64,000 bases of DNA from Nymphalis io. Its lineage: Eukaryota > Arthropoda > Insecta > Lepidoptera > Nymphalidae. How positions within the stretch are numbered: position 1 is the stretch's first letter; the number at the start of each line of letters is the position of its first letter. Both the position numbers and the translations under genes were made by a program. The notes under the pieces were generated by a model. The model saw only the letters and a program-made list of their open reading frames with translations, had not been told where the DNA came from and did no database searches. The stretch spans positions 1,860,001 through 1,924,000 of the forward strand of contig NC_065907.1 in assembly GCF_905147045.1 (NCBI RefSeq). Reading direction: 5' to 3'. Of the stretch, positions 22,289 through 32,947 are shown one piece after another.

Positions 22289-22362
22289 TTGCCTCGTTGG
22301 TCTAGTGGCTTGACGTAAGGCCGCAGACCCGGAGGTCCTGGGTTCAATTCCCAGGTCGGGCC
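22289..22362 (+). repeat. tRNA-like head of a SINE (tRNA pseudogene)
   Basis: A 73-nt tRNA-like sequence. It has an A-box-like GGTCTAGTGGCTTGACG and an excellent T arm, CTGGG-TTCAATT-CCCAG (box B). The acceptor ends pair only partly and no clean five-pair anticodon stem can be drawn. A real tRNA gene is therefore unlikely. A degenerate relative is at 47,109-47,172, and the start of SINE4 at 30,696 has the same GTTGGTCTA(G/A)TGG, so it is most likely a SINE4-type head. Confidence 0.6.
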
Positions 22363-22374
22363 AATATATATATT

Positions 22375-22490
22375 TTTTTATATTTGCCGAGAGGGCAAAT
22401 GACTCCACCTGATGGCAAGTGGTAGTAGAGTCCAAACGCGACTATCGACGCCGACGACCGACGCGACGCCAGTACAATTTTTGTCCTTGT
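22375..22490 (-). mobile_element. LINE-B 3'-end fragment
   Basis: On the minus strand this reads through CGCGTTTGGACTCTACTACC, ACTTGCCATCAGGTGGAGTC and ATTTGCCCTCTCGGC to an A/T-rich tail. That is the 3' UTR of LINE-B (compare 12,080-12,150). Only about 110 bp remain. It directly abuts the tRNA-like sequence, tail to tail. The ORF called across it is incidental. Confidence 0.75.
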
Positions 22491-23882
22491 TTTATTCATG
22501 ATGATGATTGCGATAAAATTCATTTTATTATTTAATTTCACTACACGATCTTAGTATAATAATAATACGAACTACAAACAGTATCACCGTTGTCATATGT
22601 TCCTAGAGTCTAAAAACCCTAGAATGTTCGGAATGAATAGAATGCACGAATGTCTGTACCGTATATGTTACGAGTTTTATTACCTTAATAAATTCCTCAG
22701 ATAATGGTCTAGCAAAGCTATCCTACTCTTTCTAATTCCGGGCTGTAGTGCAGAATAATAATATGATATCTTGAAAATTGTTTCTTGAAGAATAAGAATT
22801 CTAGAAATTATTCAAATGATTATTATATAAAATTTATCTGTGGGAGGATTATATACTGTCTGGGTATCGCCCACTTATTAGTTATTCTAACACCAAACAT
22901 CAATATTATTACTCTTATTAATAATAAATTAATTAATAATTATACAATAAAAGTTAACTACAAATTTCACTACACCATTTTTATTAATTTAGCAACCTAA
23001 ATTTGGTATAAATTGCTCTACAAAATAGTTACTGACTATGCAGGCTAGTAACAGGATAACTATTAATTTGTTCTTTGTATTCTTGTTTATATAAATATTT
23101 ATATATATACAGAATTCTAACAAACTTTTTTAAATTCAATTGTGAACTAAAGTCATGTAATACATAAAATAAAATTCGATGAATTTAATACAATTTGAAT
23201 GTTTTATAATATTTTCGTTTGTTAGTGTTCATTCCTCTTACGTGTTGTATATTGTGTATATTTTATTAGGCTTAGTTACAGGCTTTAGTGTGAAGTAAAA
23301 TAAACAAACACCTAGACAAAATTTCTTAGGTAGGTAGATCTTTTATTCAAAAGGCGTCGGCAATTTCGTTGAACGAAACAGTTATCCCTTAAATGTCTAT
23401 CGCAATCCATAGATTTTTTTGTGCTATTCGATTTAGCTCACGTATGTACATTTTTTTGCTGTTATAGATAATTTCGATTAATTCTTATTAATATTATAAA
23501 TGTGAAAGTGAGATTGTTTGTTTCATACTCTTTCACGACTTAACTTTAATCAATAATCATGATATTCTATATACATATTCTCGGAGGCTCTGAGAAGAAC
23601 GCCGTTTTATGGTTACTGAAAGAATTTTTGATTTAAAACTAATAAATAAATAATAATAAAAATGGGGTGAAGAGTTTCGTTAATAACGTCATGCCGTTTA
23701 CCCTCAGTGTATGAAATAAATGTCGATTGTCCCCAGGGCCCGTTAGTTAAAGATGTTTCACATAAATAATAAAAACCAAATAATACACAGGAATAATGTA
23801 TAAATTTCGAAAACAAATAATTAAATTTTGCCTATTAAACTTTAAACGTGCTAATCTAGATAGAAAAACGCGTCATTTATAG
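22491..23882. other. Gene-free AT-rich DNA
   Basis: No supported gene. Around 23,490-23,560, TTATTAATATTATAAATGTG followed by TTTCATACTCTTTCACGACT resembles the 5' region of Helitron-derived repeats, but the match is too short to call firmly. Confidence 0.45.
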
Positions 23883-23990
23883 TACAGTAACAGCATGTGA
23901 ATGTCCCAATGCTGGGTTAAGGCCTCCTATTCCTTTTTGAGGAGTAGGTTTGGAGGTTATTCCACCATGCTGTTCCAGTGCGGGCTAGTG
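23883..23990 (-). repeat. SINE2 3' fragment
   Basis: Carries the SINE2 tail in minus orientation: AGTAACAGCATGTGAATGTC, AGGCCTCCTATTCCTTTTTG and GGTTATTCCACCATGCTG. It stops after GTGCGGGCTAG, so it is 5'-truncated. Confidence 0.7.
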
Positions 23991-24144
23991 GTTAAAGCTA
24001 ATTATGGATAATGGGCATATGTATAGATAATCAATTATTTTGTTTTTCTATATGTTCTAAAATTTAAGACACCAGGATAAAATCTGCAACTTTCACAACG
24101 CTAAACATTGCTTATATACCGACGAGATATCAATCAATAAATCA

Positions 24145-24232
24145 ACAGCTAATCGTAGTCCACTGCTGAACATAGGCCTCCCTAAGGTGCGCCAAAGCTC
24201 CTGATCCTCCCCCTTCCACGACGATGACGAGC
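24145..24232. repeat. Short dispersed-repeat remnant
   Basis: TAGTCCACTGCTGAACATAG, then GCCTCCCTAAGGTGCGCCA. This resembles a common arthropod repeat segment of the type 'TCCACTGCTGGACATAGGCC'. The family is not assigned. Positions 24,233-24,725 upstream of OR-1 are AT-rich with no other feature. A clear promoter motif was not found. Confidence 0.3.
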
Positions 24233-24725
24233 TATAAGGTCCAATAAAAAATATAATATTGAAACGTATTTTCTAGAACTCAGTAATAAAATATCATTTA
24301 GAAAAAACGTACCATGTTTTCTTTATTTTAATTAGACGCTTGTGGCTGGTATAAAATTTTTAATGAAGGAAAAAAGGAAAAACGATAAATTAGCTTTACA
24401 AATAGCACATTTCGCCTTATTAATGGATCGCGACTTAGCAGTTTCGAGTTGTTTCTATTTAAACGGAATTATTCAAAGCTGTATTAATATATTGAACTTT
24501 AATATATAGTAACAAAATATGATTTAGATATAAATTAATTTTCTAGACATATAATATAATAAGGGAGCCTTTGATTTTATGTCAAAATATTGAACCAAAA
24601 AAATGTTGATTATTTATTCAATTTGATGGTTATTTACTGTATAACATTGTTCGTTTATATTTTAAAATAAAATACATTTCTGTGAAAAATCATCATAAAT
24701 ATTCGAAATATCACGCAGAAAGAAC

Positions 24726-26918
24726 ATGTTGCTACAGAGAATAATTACAATTGTCAAAAAGCTTGACGATCCAAAGTATCCTTTATTAGCTCCCAATGTT
24801 ACAGGGCTTTATTGGTTCGGCCTCTGGCAACAGGGGAACAAATATCGGGACGCCCTCTTCAACTTTTTACATTTTAGTTCCCTTCTCTTTGTTATAAGCG
24901 AATTTGTCGAACTGTACTTTATGAGAAATGATTTTATGAAAGTTCTTTTCAATATCTCGGTCACTGCTTTGAGTCTCGTCTCGATAAGTAAGACGATGTT
25001 TTTCATATCATACCTTCCCTATTGGAAAAGGCTTATCGAAAACATATCGAGAGAAGAAATTTCCGAGTTACAAAATAAAGATCCAAGCGTCGTTCATTTA
25101 ATGGAACAGTACAAGACGTACTCACGCATCATAACCTACTTATTTTGGTCAGTCATATTATTGACAAATGTGGTCACAATTATATCACCATTTTTGAAAT
25201 TGGTAATGACTACATCTTATCGTGAAATGGTTATAAACGGTACGGAGCCTTATCCACAAATTTTGAGTTCATGGTTTCCATTTGATAAAACAAAACCGCC
25301 AGGCTATTTAGTGGCAGTTGCAGTTCACATTACAATGACAACCCAGGGCGCTGGGGTTGTAGCAGTTTACGATACCAATGCTGTGGCTATCATGTCATTT
25401 TTGAAAGGTCAAATTCAAATTTTGCGTTACAAGTGTCAGATGATTTTCGGGGAAGAAAAAGAAGTTTCGATTAAAGAAGTTTTAAATAATATTAAGGAAT
25501 GCCATCGATTGCACAATTTTATTATTGAGTAAGAGAATAACTTTTATGAAATTTGAATTAAGGTTTTTGTAATGTCAAAATATATAGCGTTTTTTGTTAC
25601 AGACAACATAAGATATTTAACTCAATTATTTCGCCTGTGATGTTCATATATGTACTCGTTTGTTCTATTATGATCTGCTGCAGCGTTGTACAACTAAGTT
25701 TGGTAAGCGAATTATTAAAAGTTAATAAAGTACTAAATATTGCGGAACTTCAGTGATAAGAATTCATCCACTTTTAACGTAGATTTAACCCGAAGGAAAT
25801 AGGAATCATATGCGTTTGACTAATACAATTGGTCTTCAAAATAAAAGTCGAGACTTTTTTATCAAAATGTCAAGTTCTGATGTTATTATTTTTTGTTGTA
25901 GTAAATTCTCAGATAATTTATTATATAATATGATTACAGGATGAGGTGACGATGTCTCAAAAGCTGTGGGTTATTGAATATACCACAGCATTGGCAGTTC
26001 AACTTTTCTTATATTGTTGGCACAGTAATGAAATTGCTTATGAGGTATGATTTTATGGCGAATTACATTATTATGTTTAGGTAACTGTTCAAATTCATAG
26101 AAATGTTGCTAGGTATATAAAATTGTCATAAATAATTTTTAAACTTACTAAACTCCTGAGAAATATGCCACGATAACGCAAAATGATGGTATTATTAATA
26201 ATAATAATATTAATAATATCCTGGTACATTATTCACACATGACCATCTGATCCCAAACTAAGCAGAGCTCGTACTATGGAAATCAGACAACTGATATTTT
26301 TGGGCTTTGGACTTAGGCATTATTTGTATTTTTTGTACGTAATTGTTATTATCCCTCAAATATTTTTTAAGAGTAATTCAGTTGATCTCGGTGTGTACAC
26401 GAGTAACTGGTGGAGATCTGATGTTCAAGTTCGCAAACAATTGTTGATACTTGCTGGAAAGTTGTCAACAACGTTTATATTGGATGCGGGTCCATTTGCA
26501 AAATTTTCCATGTCTACTTTTATCGACGTAAGTATCCTTTGAATTTGCAATTTGAAAATACTAAAAAAAAAATATAATTTCAATGGTCCAGAAATACTAA
26601 CAGCCAATTAATGTATCATTACATTTCTTATGTTCTCATACTACTGTGTGTAGCTGTCTGGCTGAGTAACTCCAATTCACTAGCTATTTTATTGCCTTCG
26701 CATTGCCTTGTTCTGATTTAAAAGAAGGGTGAACCAGTGTTAAGTTACAGGCACGAGATACATAACATCTAAAATCACTTAGGTGGCAACACAATGGTGC
26801 AAATTGTATAAAGTTTTAATTTTTTTTCTTCTAAATTTTTTAAGCATTTTTTTTTCAGATATTAAAGGGATCATACAGTTTTTACACTTTATTTACACAA
26901 ATGCGTGAAAATAAATAA
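24726..26918 (+). CDS. OR-1: insect odorant receptor (7tm_6 family), five exons, 407 aa
   Basis: Seven-helix, inverted-topology olfactory receptor. By family knowledge it forms a ligand-gated cation channel with Orco in sensory-neuron membranes. Exons: 24,726-25,528, 25,603-25,702, 25,940-26,044, 26,372-26,527 and 26,859-26,918. Every junction has GT...AG (donors GTAAGA, GTAAGC, GTATGA, GTAAGT). The joined length is 1,224 nt including TAA, with no internal stop. Family marks are an N-terminal D-P-K-Y-P-L-L-A-P, the segment S-S-W-F-P-F-D-K-T near 188, a D-L-G-V-Y block with N-W-W (exon 4), A-G-P-F-A-K-F, and the C-terminal L-K-G-S-Y-S-F-Y-T of helix 7. The length is typical. The start is the first Met, 12 residues before D-P-K-Y-P. 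The introns hold a SINE3 piece (26,217-26,300) and a decayed S1 (26,640-26,790). The ligand cannot be inferred. Confidence 0.9.
26217..26300 (-). repeat. SINE3 fragment in OR-1 intron 3
   Basis: CATTATTCACACATGACCAT, CTGATCCCAAACTAAGCAGA and AATCAGACAACTGAT match the low-coordinate part of SINE3 at 19,362 and 62,446. The tRNA-like head is absent. It ends about 70 bp before the exon 4 acceptor. Confidence 0.65.
26640..26790 (+). repeat. S1 remnant in OR-1 intron 4
   Basis: GAAGGGTGAACCAGTGTTAA, TTACAGGCACGAGATACATA and the following AAAATC-then-GGTGGC order recall S1. It is strongly diverged and lacks the tail. Confidence 0.4.
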
Positions 26919-27091
26919 TAATAATTAGTTTTTAACATATAATTTATTGCGCCAATAAAATCTTTTGACAGAATTGTAATTCAAGGTATGTAGATCAATT
27001 AGTTGTTAAATAAATAAAATTTAAAAACATATAAATGAATTTTTAATTTAACAAAACCGTTTAAAGAGTACTTCATTTTTATCGGTAGCAG

Positions 27092-27252
27092 CGGTAGCTT
27101 TATGCGGATCCGCCTGGTACTACTTATTCTACAGTTGGCAACACTTTTGCGGTGTTTATGGAGGATTAGTATTTTTTGCAGTGCAAGAACTTATGAACGA
27201 AGTTCACAGCTACTGTAAGCTGAACCAGAAGCTTGCCTTGCCTTTTATTTAG
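27092..27252 (+). other. Coding-like stretch, possible terminal exon of an unidentified gene
   Basis: A 53-codon open frame preceded by an acceptor-like TATCGGTAGCAG and ending in TAG. It has more balanced base composition than the AT-rich surroundings. It encodes a hydrophobic aromatic-rich segment (W-Y-Y-L-F-Y-S-W) and then a hydrophilic tail (V-Q-E-L-M-N-E-V-H). I do not recognise the family. It begins 174 bp after the OR-1 stop, in the same orientation, and does not resemble the OR C-terminus. It could be an alternative or neighbouring-gene exon, or a relic. Confidence 0.3.
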
Positions 27253-27657
27253 TTTTATTAATTTAAATTGATCAAATATTTTATTTAAATATTTTTCTTT
27301 GAAATATGCTTACTCAAAACATTTTTAAACCACTTAAACTAATCTTAAGCTTAAATGGTAATTTAAGTTTCAGTGTTTTAAGTCATGAATTTAGTTCAAG
27401 GTTGTTTAGCACCCAACCTAGTACAGTTTTTAGAAAGAAAGTTATGTAATTATTAAGTAGAATTATTTAAAACATCGTATGTAAAATGTGTAATACACTA
27501 ATGCATCGTGATGCTTTCCTGGTCGATTTTCTCACGGTGTCCAATTGCGCAAGACGTATAATAAAACACGAGACAGTGCGTATGCTGTGTACTCTAATTT
27601 TCTTTGAGTTTTCACACACCTAATTCAAAGGGATGGTAAATTCAACAATACCAAGTT
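27253..27657. other. AT-rich spacer, nothing recognised
   Basis: No gene, RNA or repeat identified between the coding-like stretch and the nested SINE block. Confidence 0.5.
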
Positions 27658-27659
27658 TT

Positions 27660-27800
27660 TAGTGGTGGTAGGGCTTTTTATAAGCCTGTCTGGGTAGGTA
27701 CCAACCACTTATCATTTATTTTACTGCTAAACAGCAATACATATTATATATATATATATATTATATATTAATAATGAATGAACTTGTGTAACTACAGGCA
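27660..27800 (+). repeat. S1 fragment split by a TA microsatellite
   Basis: Begins GTGGTGGTAGGGCTTTTTAT and runs through the CTGCTAAACAGCAATAC block. A TATATA tract occupies about 27,738-27,770. It resumes with GTGTAACTACAGGCACAA. A younger S1 copy follows immediately at 27,807. Confidence 0.65.
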
Positions 27801-27806
27801 CAACAC

Positions 27807-28446
27807 TGGTGGTAGGGCTTTGTGCAAGCCCGTCTGGGTAGGTACCACCCACTCATCAGATATTCTACCGCAAAACAGCAATACTTGATATTGTTGTGTT
27901 CCGGTTTGAAGGGTGAGCCTTGAAAGGTTTGAAAGCCGAGATGGCCCAGTGGTAAGAACGCGTGAATCTTAACCGATGATCGTGGGTTCAAACCCGGGCA
28001 AGCACCACTGAATTTTCATGTGCTTAATTTGTGATTATAATTCATCTCGTGCTTTACGGTGAAGGAAAACATCGTGAGGAAACCTGCATGTGTCTAATTT
28101 CACTGAAATTCTGCCACATGTGTATTCCACCAACCCGCATTGGAGCAGCGTGGTGGAATAAGCTCCAAACCTTCTCCTCAAAATGAGGAGAGGAGGCCTT
28201 TAGCCCAGCAGTGGGACATTCACAGGCTGTTTCGGATTTCGGATTCGGATTGAAGGGTGAGTGAGTCAGTGTAATTACAGGCACAAGGGACATAAAATCT
28301 TAGTTTTCGAGGTTGGTGGCTCATTGGCTATAAGCGATGGTTGACATTTCTTACAATGCCAATGTCTAAGGGCGTTTGGTGACCACTTACCATCAGGTGG
28401 CCCATATGCTCGTCCACCTTCCTATTCTATAAAAAAAAAAAAAAAA
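27807..28446 (+). repeat. S1 element interrupted by a SINE2 insertion
   Basis: S1 segments 27,807-27,917 and 28,250-28,446 together make one complete S1 ending in CTATA plus a long A run. They are separated by SINE2. The S1 sequence TTGAAGGGTGAG is repeated on both sides of SINE2 (27,906-27,917 and 28,250-28,261). This identifies it as the 12-bp target duplication. Confidence 0.9.
27918..28249 (+). mobile_element. SINE2, complete tRNA-derived SINE
   Basis: A Pol III-type head with box A (TGGCCCAGTGGTAAGAACG) and box B (GGGTTCAAACCCGG) is followed by a body of about 200 bp. The body contains TTCATGTGCTTAATTTGTGA, CATCGTGAGGAAACCTGCAT, GGAATAAGCTCCAAACCTTC and GAGGCCTTTAGCCCAGCAGT. The end is a TTCGGA repeat. 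It is flanked by a 12-bp duplication of S1 sequence. It has the best-preserved promoter boxes of the SINE2 copies in this window. Confidence 0.9.
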
Positions 28447-29467
28447 CTACACGCCACTGTTAATATGCGGTGGTGACAACCCATAGGTGATTGTCAGTCT
28501 ACCAACCTGTATCTATCTTACGTAATTTTCAAGGGATAAATAATTCTTTTTTTTACAATAGACTCAACTTCTAGTAGCCCAATCTGGAGATTAAACTTAG
28601 GATTTTCAGATCTACAGGCTTTCAAGTAAACCAACAAGGCAGTGTGTAAATGTAGACTACGTGTCTACGACTATGTATAAAACGGTTGAATAGATTCGTA
28701 GTCTTAACTAGAAATTTTAAATACAATTTTATTAAAGAAAATATAGTACAATATGCTTTTAATTTCCCTACCTGATCGTGAGAAATATTTTATCTCCACT
28801 GGCGTACGTACAATTCACACTGCAATACATAATGTGTAATTCTTATTTGATGACAATACAAGTGCATAGAATTCCCACTCCCCTGACTGGAAATTGACGA
28901 TCGATGATAGGTACTCATAACCGTAACTGTGTTCGATTGCGGTTACATTGAATTTCCATTGTCTGAATATATAAAATACAATAAATCCAAAATAAGAATT
29001 ATAATATTAGTTAGAAAGGAATGTCAAATGTAAAGATTTGAGTAAGGTTGGGTAAGTGAGGCAGTGTAACTTCGACTACCTAATTTTGACTGAAGCCACA
29101 TAAAACAAATTTTATATCAGAACTTTGTTTGATGAAATATTACCCTCGAAAGATAAAAAAAACCTTGAAATCTAGAGCTTTGTTGACGGATAAAAATAAT
29201 GACACTAATAACCCTTACACTTTCAGCATTACCGTCTGTATGTTGGTCTAATACATATACATACCCACACACGCCTTCATAATTTTACACACACAATTAC
29301 AGATAAGTTAGCTTATATACATTTTTAGTTTGTAGTAGTGTAAAACATACAGTGAGAAAACATATTTTGTTCAATCTATTTAACTTACTGGGAGTTCAAT
29401 TCTTACCACGATTCTAGGATGACAGAATTTAATTCTGTGTTAAAATTGATTGCTTCTGACTTTAGGC
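28447..29467. other. Gene-free AT-rich DNA
   Basis: No supported gene or repeat. Only short chance frames are present. Confidence 0.5.
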
Positions 29468-29828
29468 AGGCACATTAAATTGCGTCGGGGCGTCACGGTA
29501 GTATGAGTAAGCGATCCCGTGACGCCCCTCGAAAAGGCGGTGTGGATACCGCTGGTTTTTTAGTGGGTGCATGCTTGGTACCGGCGAGTCCCACATACCC
29601 CCCCACTTGAAGTGGGGGAAACGCGTAAATGCTGGAAAAACTTCCAGCGAAAAAAAAGAAGGCACATTAAATTGAAACGGTAGCATGCGAAAGCGATCCC
29701 GTGGCGCTTCTCGTTAAGACCGAAAGGGTATCACTGGTTTTTTAGTGGGTATTCCGATGTTCGGGGCGCACTACGGAAGAAACGCGTAATGCGTTTTTCC
29801 AGCGTTAAAAAAAAGGCACACTAAATTG
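29468..29828 (+). mobile_element. Two stacked R1-like LINE 3' ends on one target site
   Basis: The order is target copy (29,468-29,482), R1-like 3' UTR no. 1 with A tail (29,483-29,659), target copy (29,660-29,674), R1-like 3' UTR no. 2 with A tail (29,675-29,813), target copy (29,814-29,828). The target is AGGCACATTAAATTG; the third copy has one T-to-C change. Both UTRs share GCGATCCCGTG, CTGGTTTTTTAGTGGGT and a TTCCAGCG-A(n) end with the R1-like element at 37,343-38,183. They differ internally by substitutions and indels. Both are severely 5'-truncated and non-coding. Confidence 0.85.
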
Positions 29829-30695
29829 AACAAGTGAGTATGTAAACACATCTGTGAGCACTCTATATTCTCTTTCTTGTACAATCCCTAATATGACAGA
29901 AGAAAAAAAAGCATAGGCTAAGCGGCTTTACGTGCCTTTCAAAGCCATTATGTCCCACGTGCCTGTGTTTACACTGGATCACTGACTTTTTAATTGTAAA
30001 CACAACTATATAAAATATTGTTTTGTTTAGTTATAATAAATCTAATATATTTTTAAATGAAATAGTTCTAAAATGATAGAATATCCTTTAAAATCAATAC
30101 CTAATTGAAGTATTTTTGACATTTATATATAATTATTATACAAGATATATATTAAAAAAATCACCAATAATTGAGAATATGATCGGATAAATTGAATTAG
30201 TTCAAGCACACATTTTAATAAAAAACGTAATTTATTTTCAAGATAATAATATTTATTTTCCAGATAAGTAAATGTTAATTATAGGGGAATTACGTATTTG
30301 TGGGTGCGGAAGAAAATTGCTCGGCGAACTTTGCGTTCCACGATTCTAAAATAAATAATTGTGAGCTCATTTATTTTAACCGTCTTTCGTATCAATGTTG
30401 TGTGTAAACAATATTTCGTGTACAAAAGCTTTATTTTTATTTTCGCTTACACTTATATAACTTATAAATTGTATATATGCCACCCTATATGTATATTATT
30501 TTATTCATTTAATAGAAAGCCAATGTGATACACAAAATAGAAATTAAAATTACATAACAAACACAATATAATTGACTATTTATTTAGAATTGTCTACCCT
30601 CACTTACAACCTAACTCAGCATGTGAAAAATTATGTTTAAATCTTACTTTTAACAATAAATAAGTACAATGAATATTAAATATATTAATATAAAT
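29829..30695. other. Gene-free AT-rich DNA
   Basis: No gene or repeat recognised. The terminal exon of OR-2 was searched for here on the minus strand and not found. Confidence 0.5.
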
Positions 30696-30945
30696 GAATG
30701 GCTCCCTAGTTGGTCTAATGGGTTCAATTTCAGAAAATTCTCAGTAGCAGCCCGGAGTCTGGAAGTTGGAAGCCGTTGGTCCTCCGCCTAAACTCTTTCC
30801 GGTCGTGTCGGATTGCCGTCCCATCTCTGCAAACAGAGAGTGAATGTGTTTGTGCACACTTGTGCACTATAATATCTCCTGCGTGGTTGGCTAATCTCTC
30901 TTGAGATTGGCCGCCGTGGCCAAAATCGGTCTGGAGGACATCGTT
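30696..30945 (+). repeat. SINE4, tRNA-related SINE
   Basis: It begins CTCCCTAGTTGGTCTAATGG-GTTCAATTTC, a shortened tRNA-like head. It continues with a GC-richer body typical of a lepidopteran SINE: GGAGTCTGGAAGTTGGAAG, CGGTCGTGTCGGATTGCCGT, TGTGCACACTTGTGCACTAT, TTGGCCGCCGTGGCCAAAAT and a terminal GGTCTGGAGGACAT. The 87-codon minus-strand frame through it is not a gene. The head has lost most of the anticodon and D regions. Confidence 0.7.
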
Positions 30946-31650
30946 ATAATGAATATATATTAATAGAAACCACAAAAAGATTAAAAAAGACATAATTATA
31001 ATTTTATATCAAATTAAAAAAAAATAACATAACTTATTAAGATTTTTATTTCAATTATAAATTCAATAGGTTAAATACGTTAACAATTCATTCGAACTAA
31101 ATATTACGAAGAAAATTTTAATGAGTACAATATTGAATTTTGAGTATTTTTTTCAGTACCAGTGTAATTAAATTTTAATTAGTGGGAGGGCTTCGTGACT
31201 TTAATAGGCATTTTGGGCAGGTGGCAATCTTTCCTTAAGCTGTTAAGCTTTAACGTCTAAGCGTTTTTTGGATAATGGTATCTAAAACATATATTATCAC
31301 AGTTGACGTACGGTGCTATATCGTTTGTGCTATACAAAATAATCCCTAATTCCTTATAAAAGTGTTATTGGAAGTGACTTTTTATTTCATGTTGTTTAAT
31401 AAGTATTAAAGTATATTTGTGCTTGTTTTTAATAATATACAAAGACACAGTATAATAAAAATATTTAAAATACTAAAACAATCACAGTAATTACATTGAA
31501 GTGCATACTATTTGAAGAGAACGCGTAAGTACGCGATATACGCGGCGCTTACGACTTTTTGGGCGCGAGTTATTATCGAAGAGCAAGGTAAATTGAATAC
31601 GCTGTGTTAACTCATTAAAGCTTACCTACATTTATTTAAAAGCGAATAGA

Positions 31651-32661
31651 ATGGAGTGTAAACATTGCTTATGCTTATTGAAAGTTGAAGAATCTATTAA
31701 ATGTACTGCTTGCTTAAATATATATCATCATGGCTGCGTGGGAATTTCGCTTGCAGATTTTAAAAAGATTCTACCGATGAATAAAGCTAAATGGAAATGT
31801 CCAAGTTGTAAACAGACCAAAAAAAATAATAATATAAGTCCCATTACACCTAATGTCGCCAACGAAACCAATTTAGATCTTGCACAGCCCTATTCGACCT
31901 TGAATACTAAATCTATAATAGACCACTTTGATGAACGTTTCACTCATTTAAATTCATCTATTGAATCATTTAAAAGTTTTATAACCAATGAGTTTAAAAA
32001 AGTTACCGAAACTGTAAACGAATGGACAAAAAAAATTAAGCTCGTTGAATCATCAATTGATGTGGTCATGGATCAAGTTAATAATTTTGACAAGGAAGTT
32101 ACAAAAATACATAACATCGAATTGGAGTTAAATGAGCTAAAGAATTCTATGAAAGATTTAAAAGATAGCCATTACAAGAATGAACAATGGGTTCGACGTT
32201 CAAATATCCAAATTAGTGGAGTTCCCCAAAAGAAAGGCGAAAACCTTATACAGTTAATAAAAGTGCTCGCTGATAAGTGCAATTTCCCTTTGAACCCGGT
32301 TACTGACATAGACTTTATCACAAGAGTAGCGACTAAGAATGATTCCAATGACATCAGGCCTAAACCAATTATTTTAAAAATGCAAGCTCGTTACAAAAAA
32401 GACGATTTTTTGTCATTGCTTCGAAAATTAAAAACTATAAGAGCTTGCGATATAGGATTTTCAGGAATGCAAAATCAAATTTACGTTAATGATCACCTTT
32501 CTACTCGCAATAAAAGTTTATTCAATGAGGCAAAGCGAAAGTCAAAGGAAAAGGGTTATTTGTTTTGTTGGGTACGTAACTGCACGATTATGGTTAGACG
32601 CACAGAAAGCTCGCCTGTCCTGCACATCACTTCTGAAGATTGTTTAAAAAAAATCGTATAA
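31651..32661 (+). CDS. LINE-A ORF1 protein, 336 aa, zinc finger + coiled coil + RNA-binding
   Basis: Predicted nucleic-acid-binding chaperone of the retrotransposon ribonucleoprotein. Residues 3-53 form a PHD-type Cys/His finger: C-x2-C, C-T-A-C, Y-H-H-G-C, then W-K-C-P-S-C. A Lys/Glu-rich helical segment at about 95-180 looks like a coiled coil for oligomerisation. Residues about 183-330 match the ORF1 RNA-recognition-like region of LINEs: W-V-R-R-S-N-I-Q-I-S-G-V-P, then D-I-D-F-I-T-R-V, then I-L-K-M-Q-A-R-Y-K-K-D-D. It ends before a 286-bp spacer preceding ORF2. A host PHD protein is unlikely, because the same ORF recurs beside the same ORF2 at 8,083. Confidence 0.88.
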   Translation: MECKHCLCLLKVEESIKCTACLNIYHHGCVGISLADFKKILPMNKAKWKCPSCKQTKKNNNISPITPNVANETNLDLAQPYSTLNTKSIIDHFDERFTHLNSSIESFKSFITNEFKKVTETVNEWTKKIKLVESSIDVVMDQVNNFDKEVTKIHNIELELNELKNSMKDLKDSHYKNEQWVRRSNIQISGVPQKKGENLIQLIKVLADKCNFPLNPVTDIDFITRVATKNDSNDIRPKPIILKMQARYKKDDFLSLLRKLKTIRACDIGFSGMQNQIYVNDHLSTRNKSLFNEAKRKSKEKGYLFCWVRNCTIMVRRTESSPVLHITSEDCLKKIV

Positions 32662-32947
32662 GTGCGAAATTGTTTTATTTAAAACATAAGTTTCAAGTGT
32701 CTAATTTTATTTTGTTAGTATTTTTTCATAACTTTACTTTTTTAGTTAGTGTCCATTTTCATGACTTTTTTAGTTATTATTTTATTGTTAGTGTTGTATA
32801 TTCTTTTATGATTTTATTCGTTTTATCTGAGCAGCGTTCATTGCGGGAATCATTTATTTATGACTTATTAGAAATAGAAACTATGAAGGAATTTTTATTA
32901 CAGATATGTAATATATACAATTATTATTTGTGTTTTAAGTATTCAAC

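Noticed and set aside
22289..22362. A functional tRNA gene
   Set aside because: The T arm is good, but acceptor pairing is poor and no proper anticodon stem forms. Degenerate relatives occur at 30,696 and 47,109, so it is a SINE-type head.
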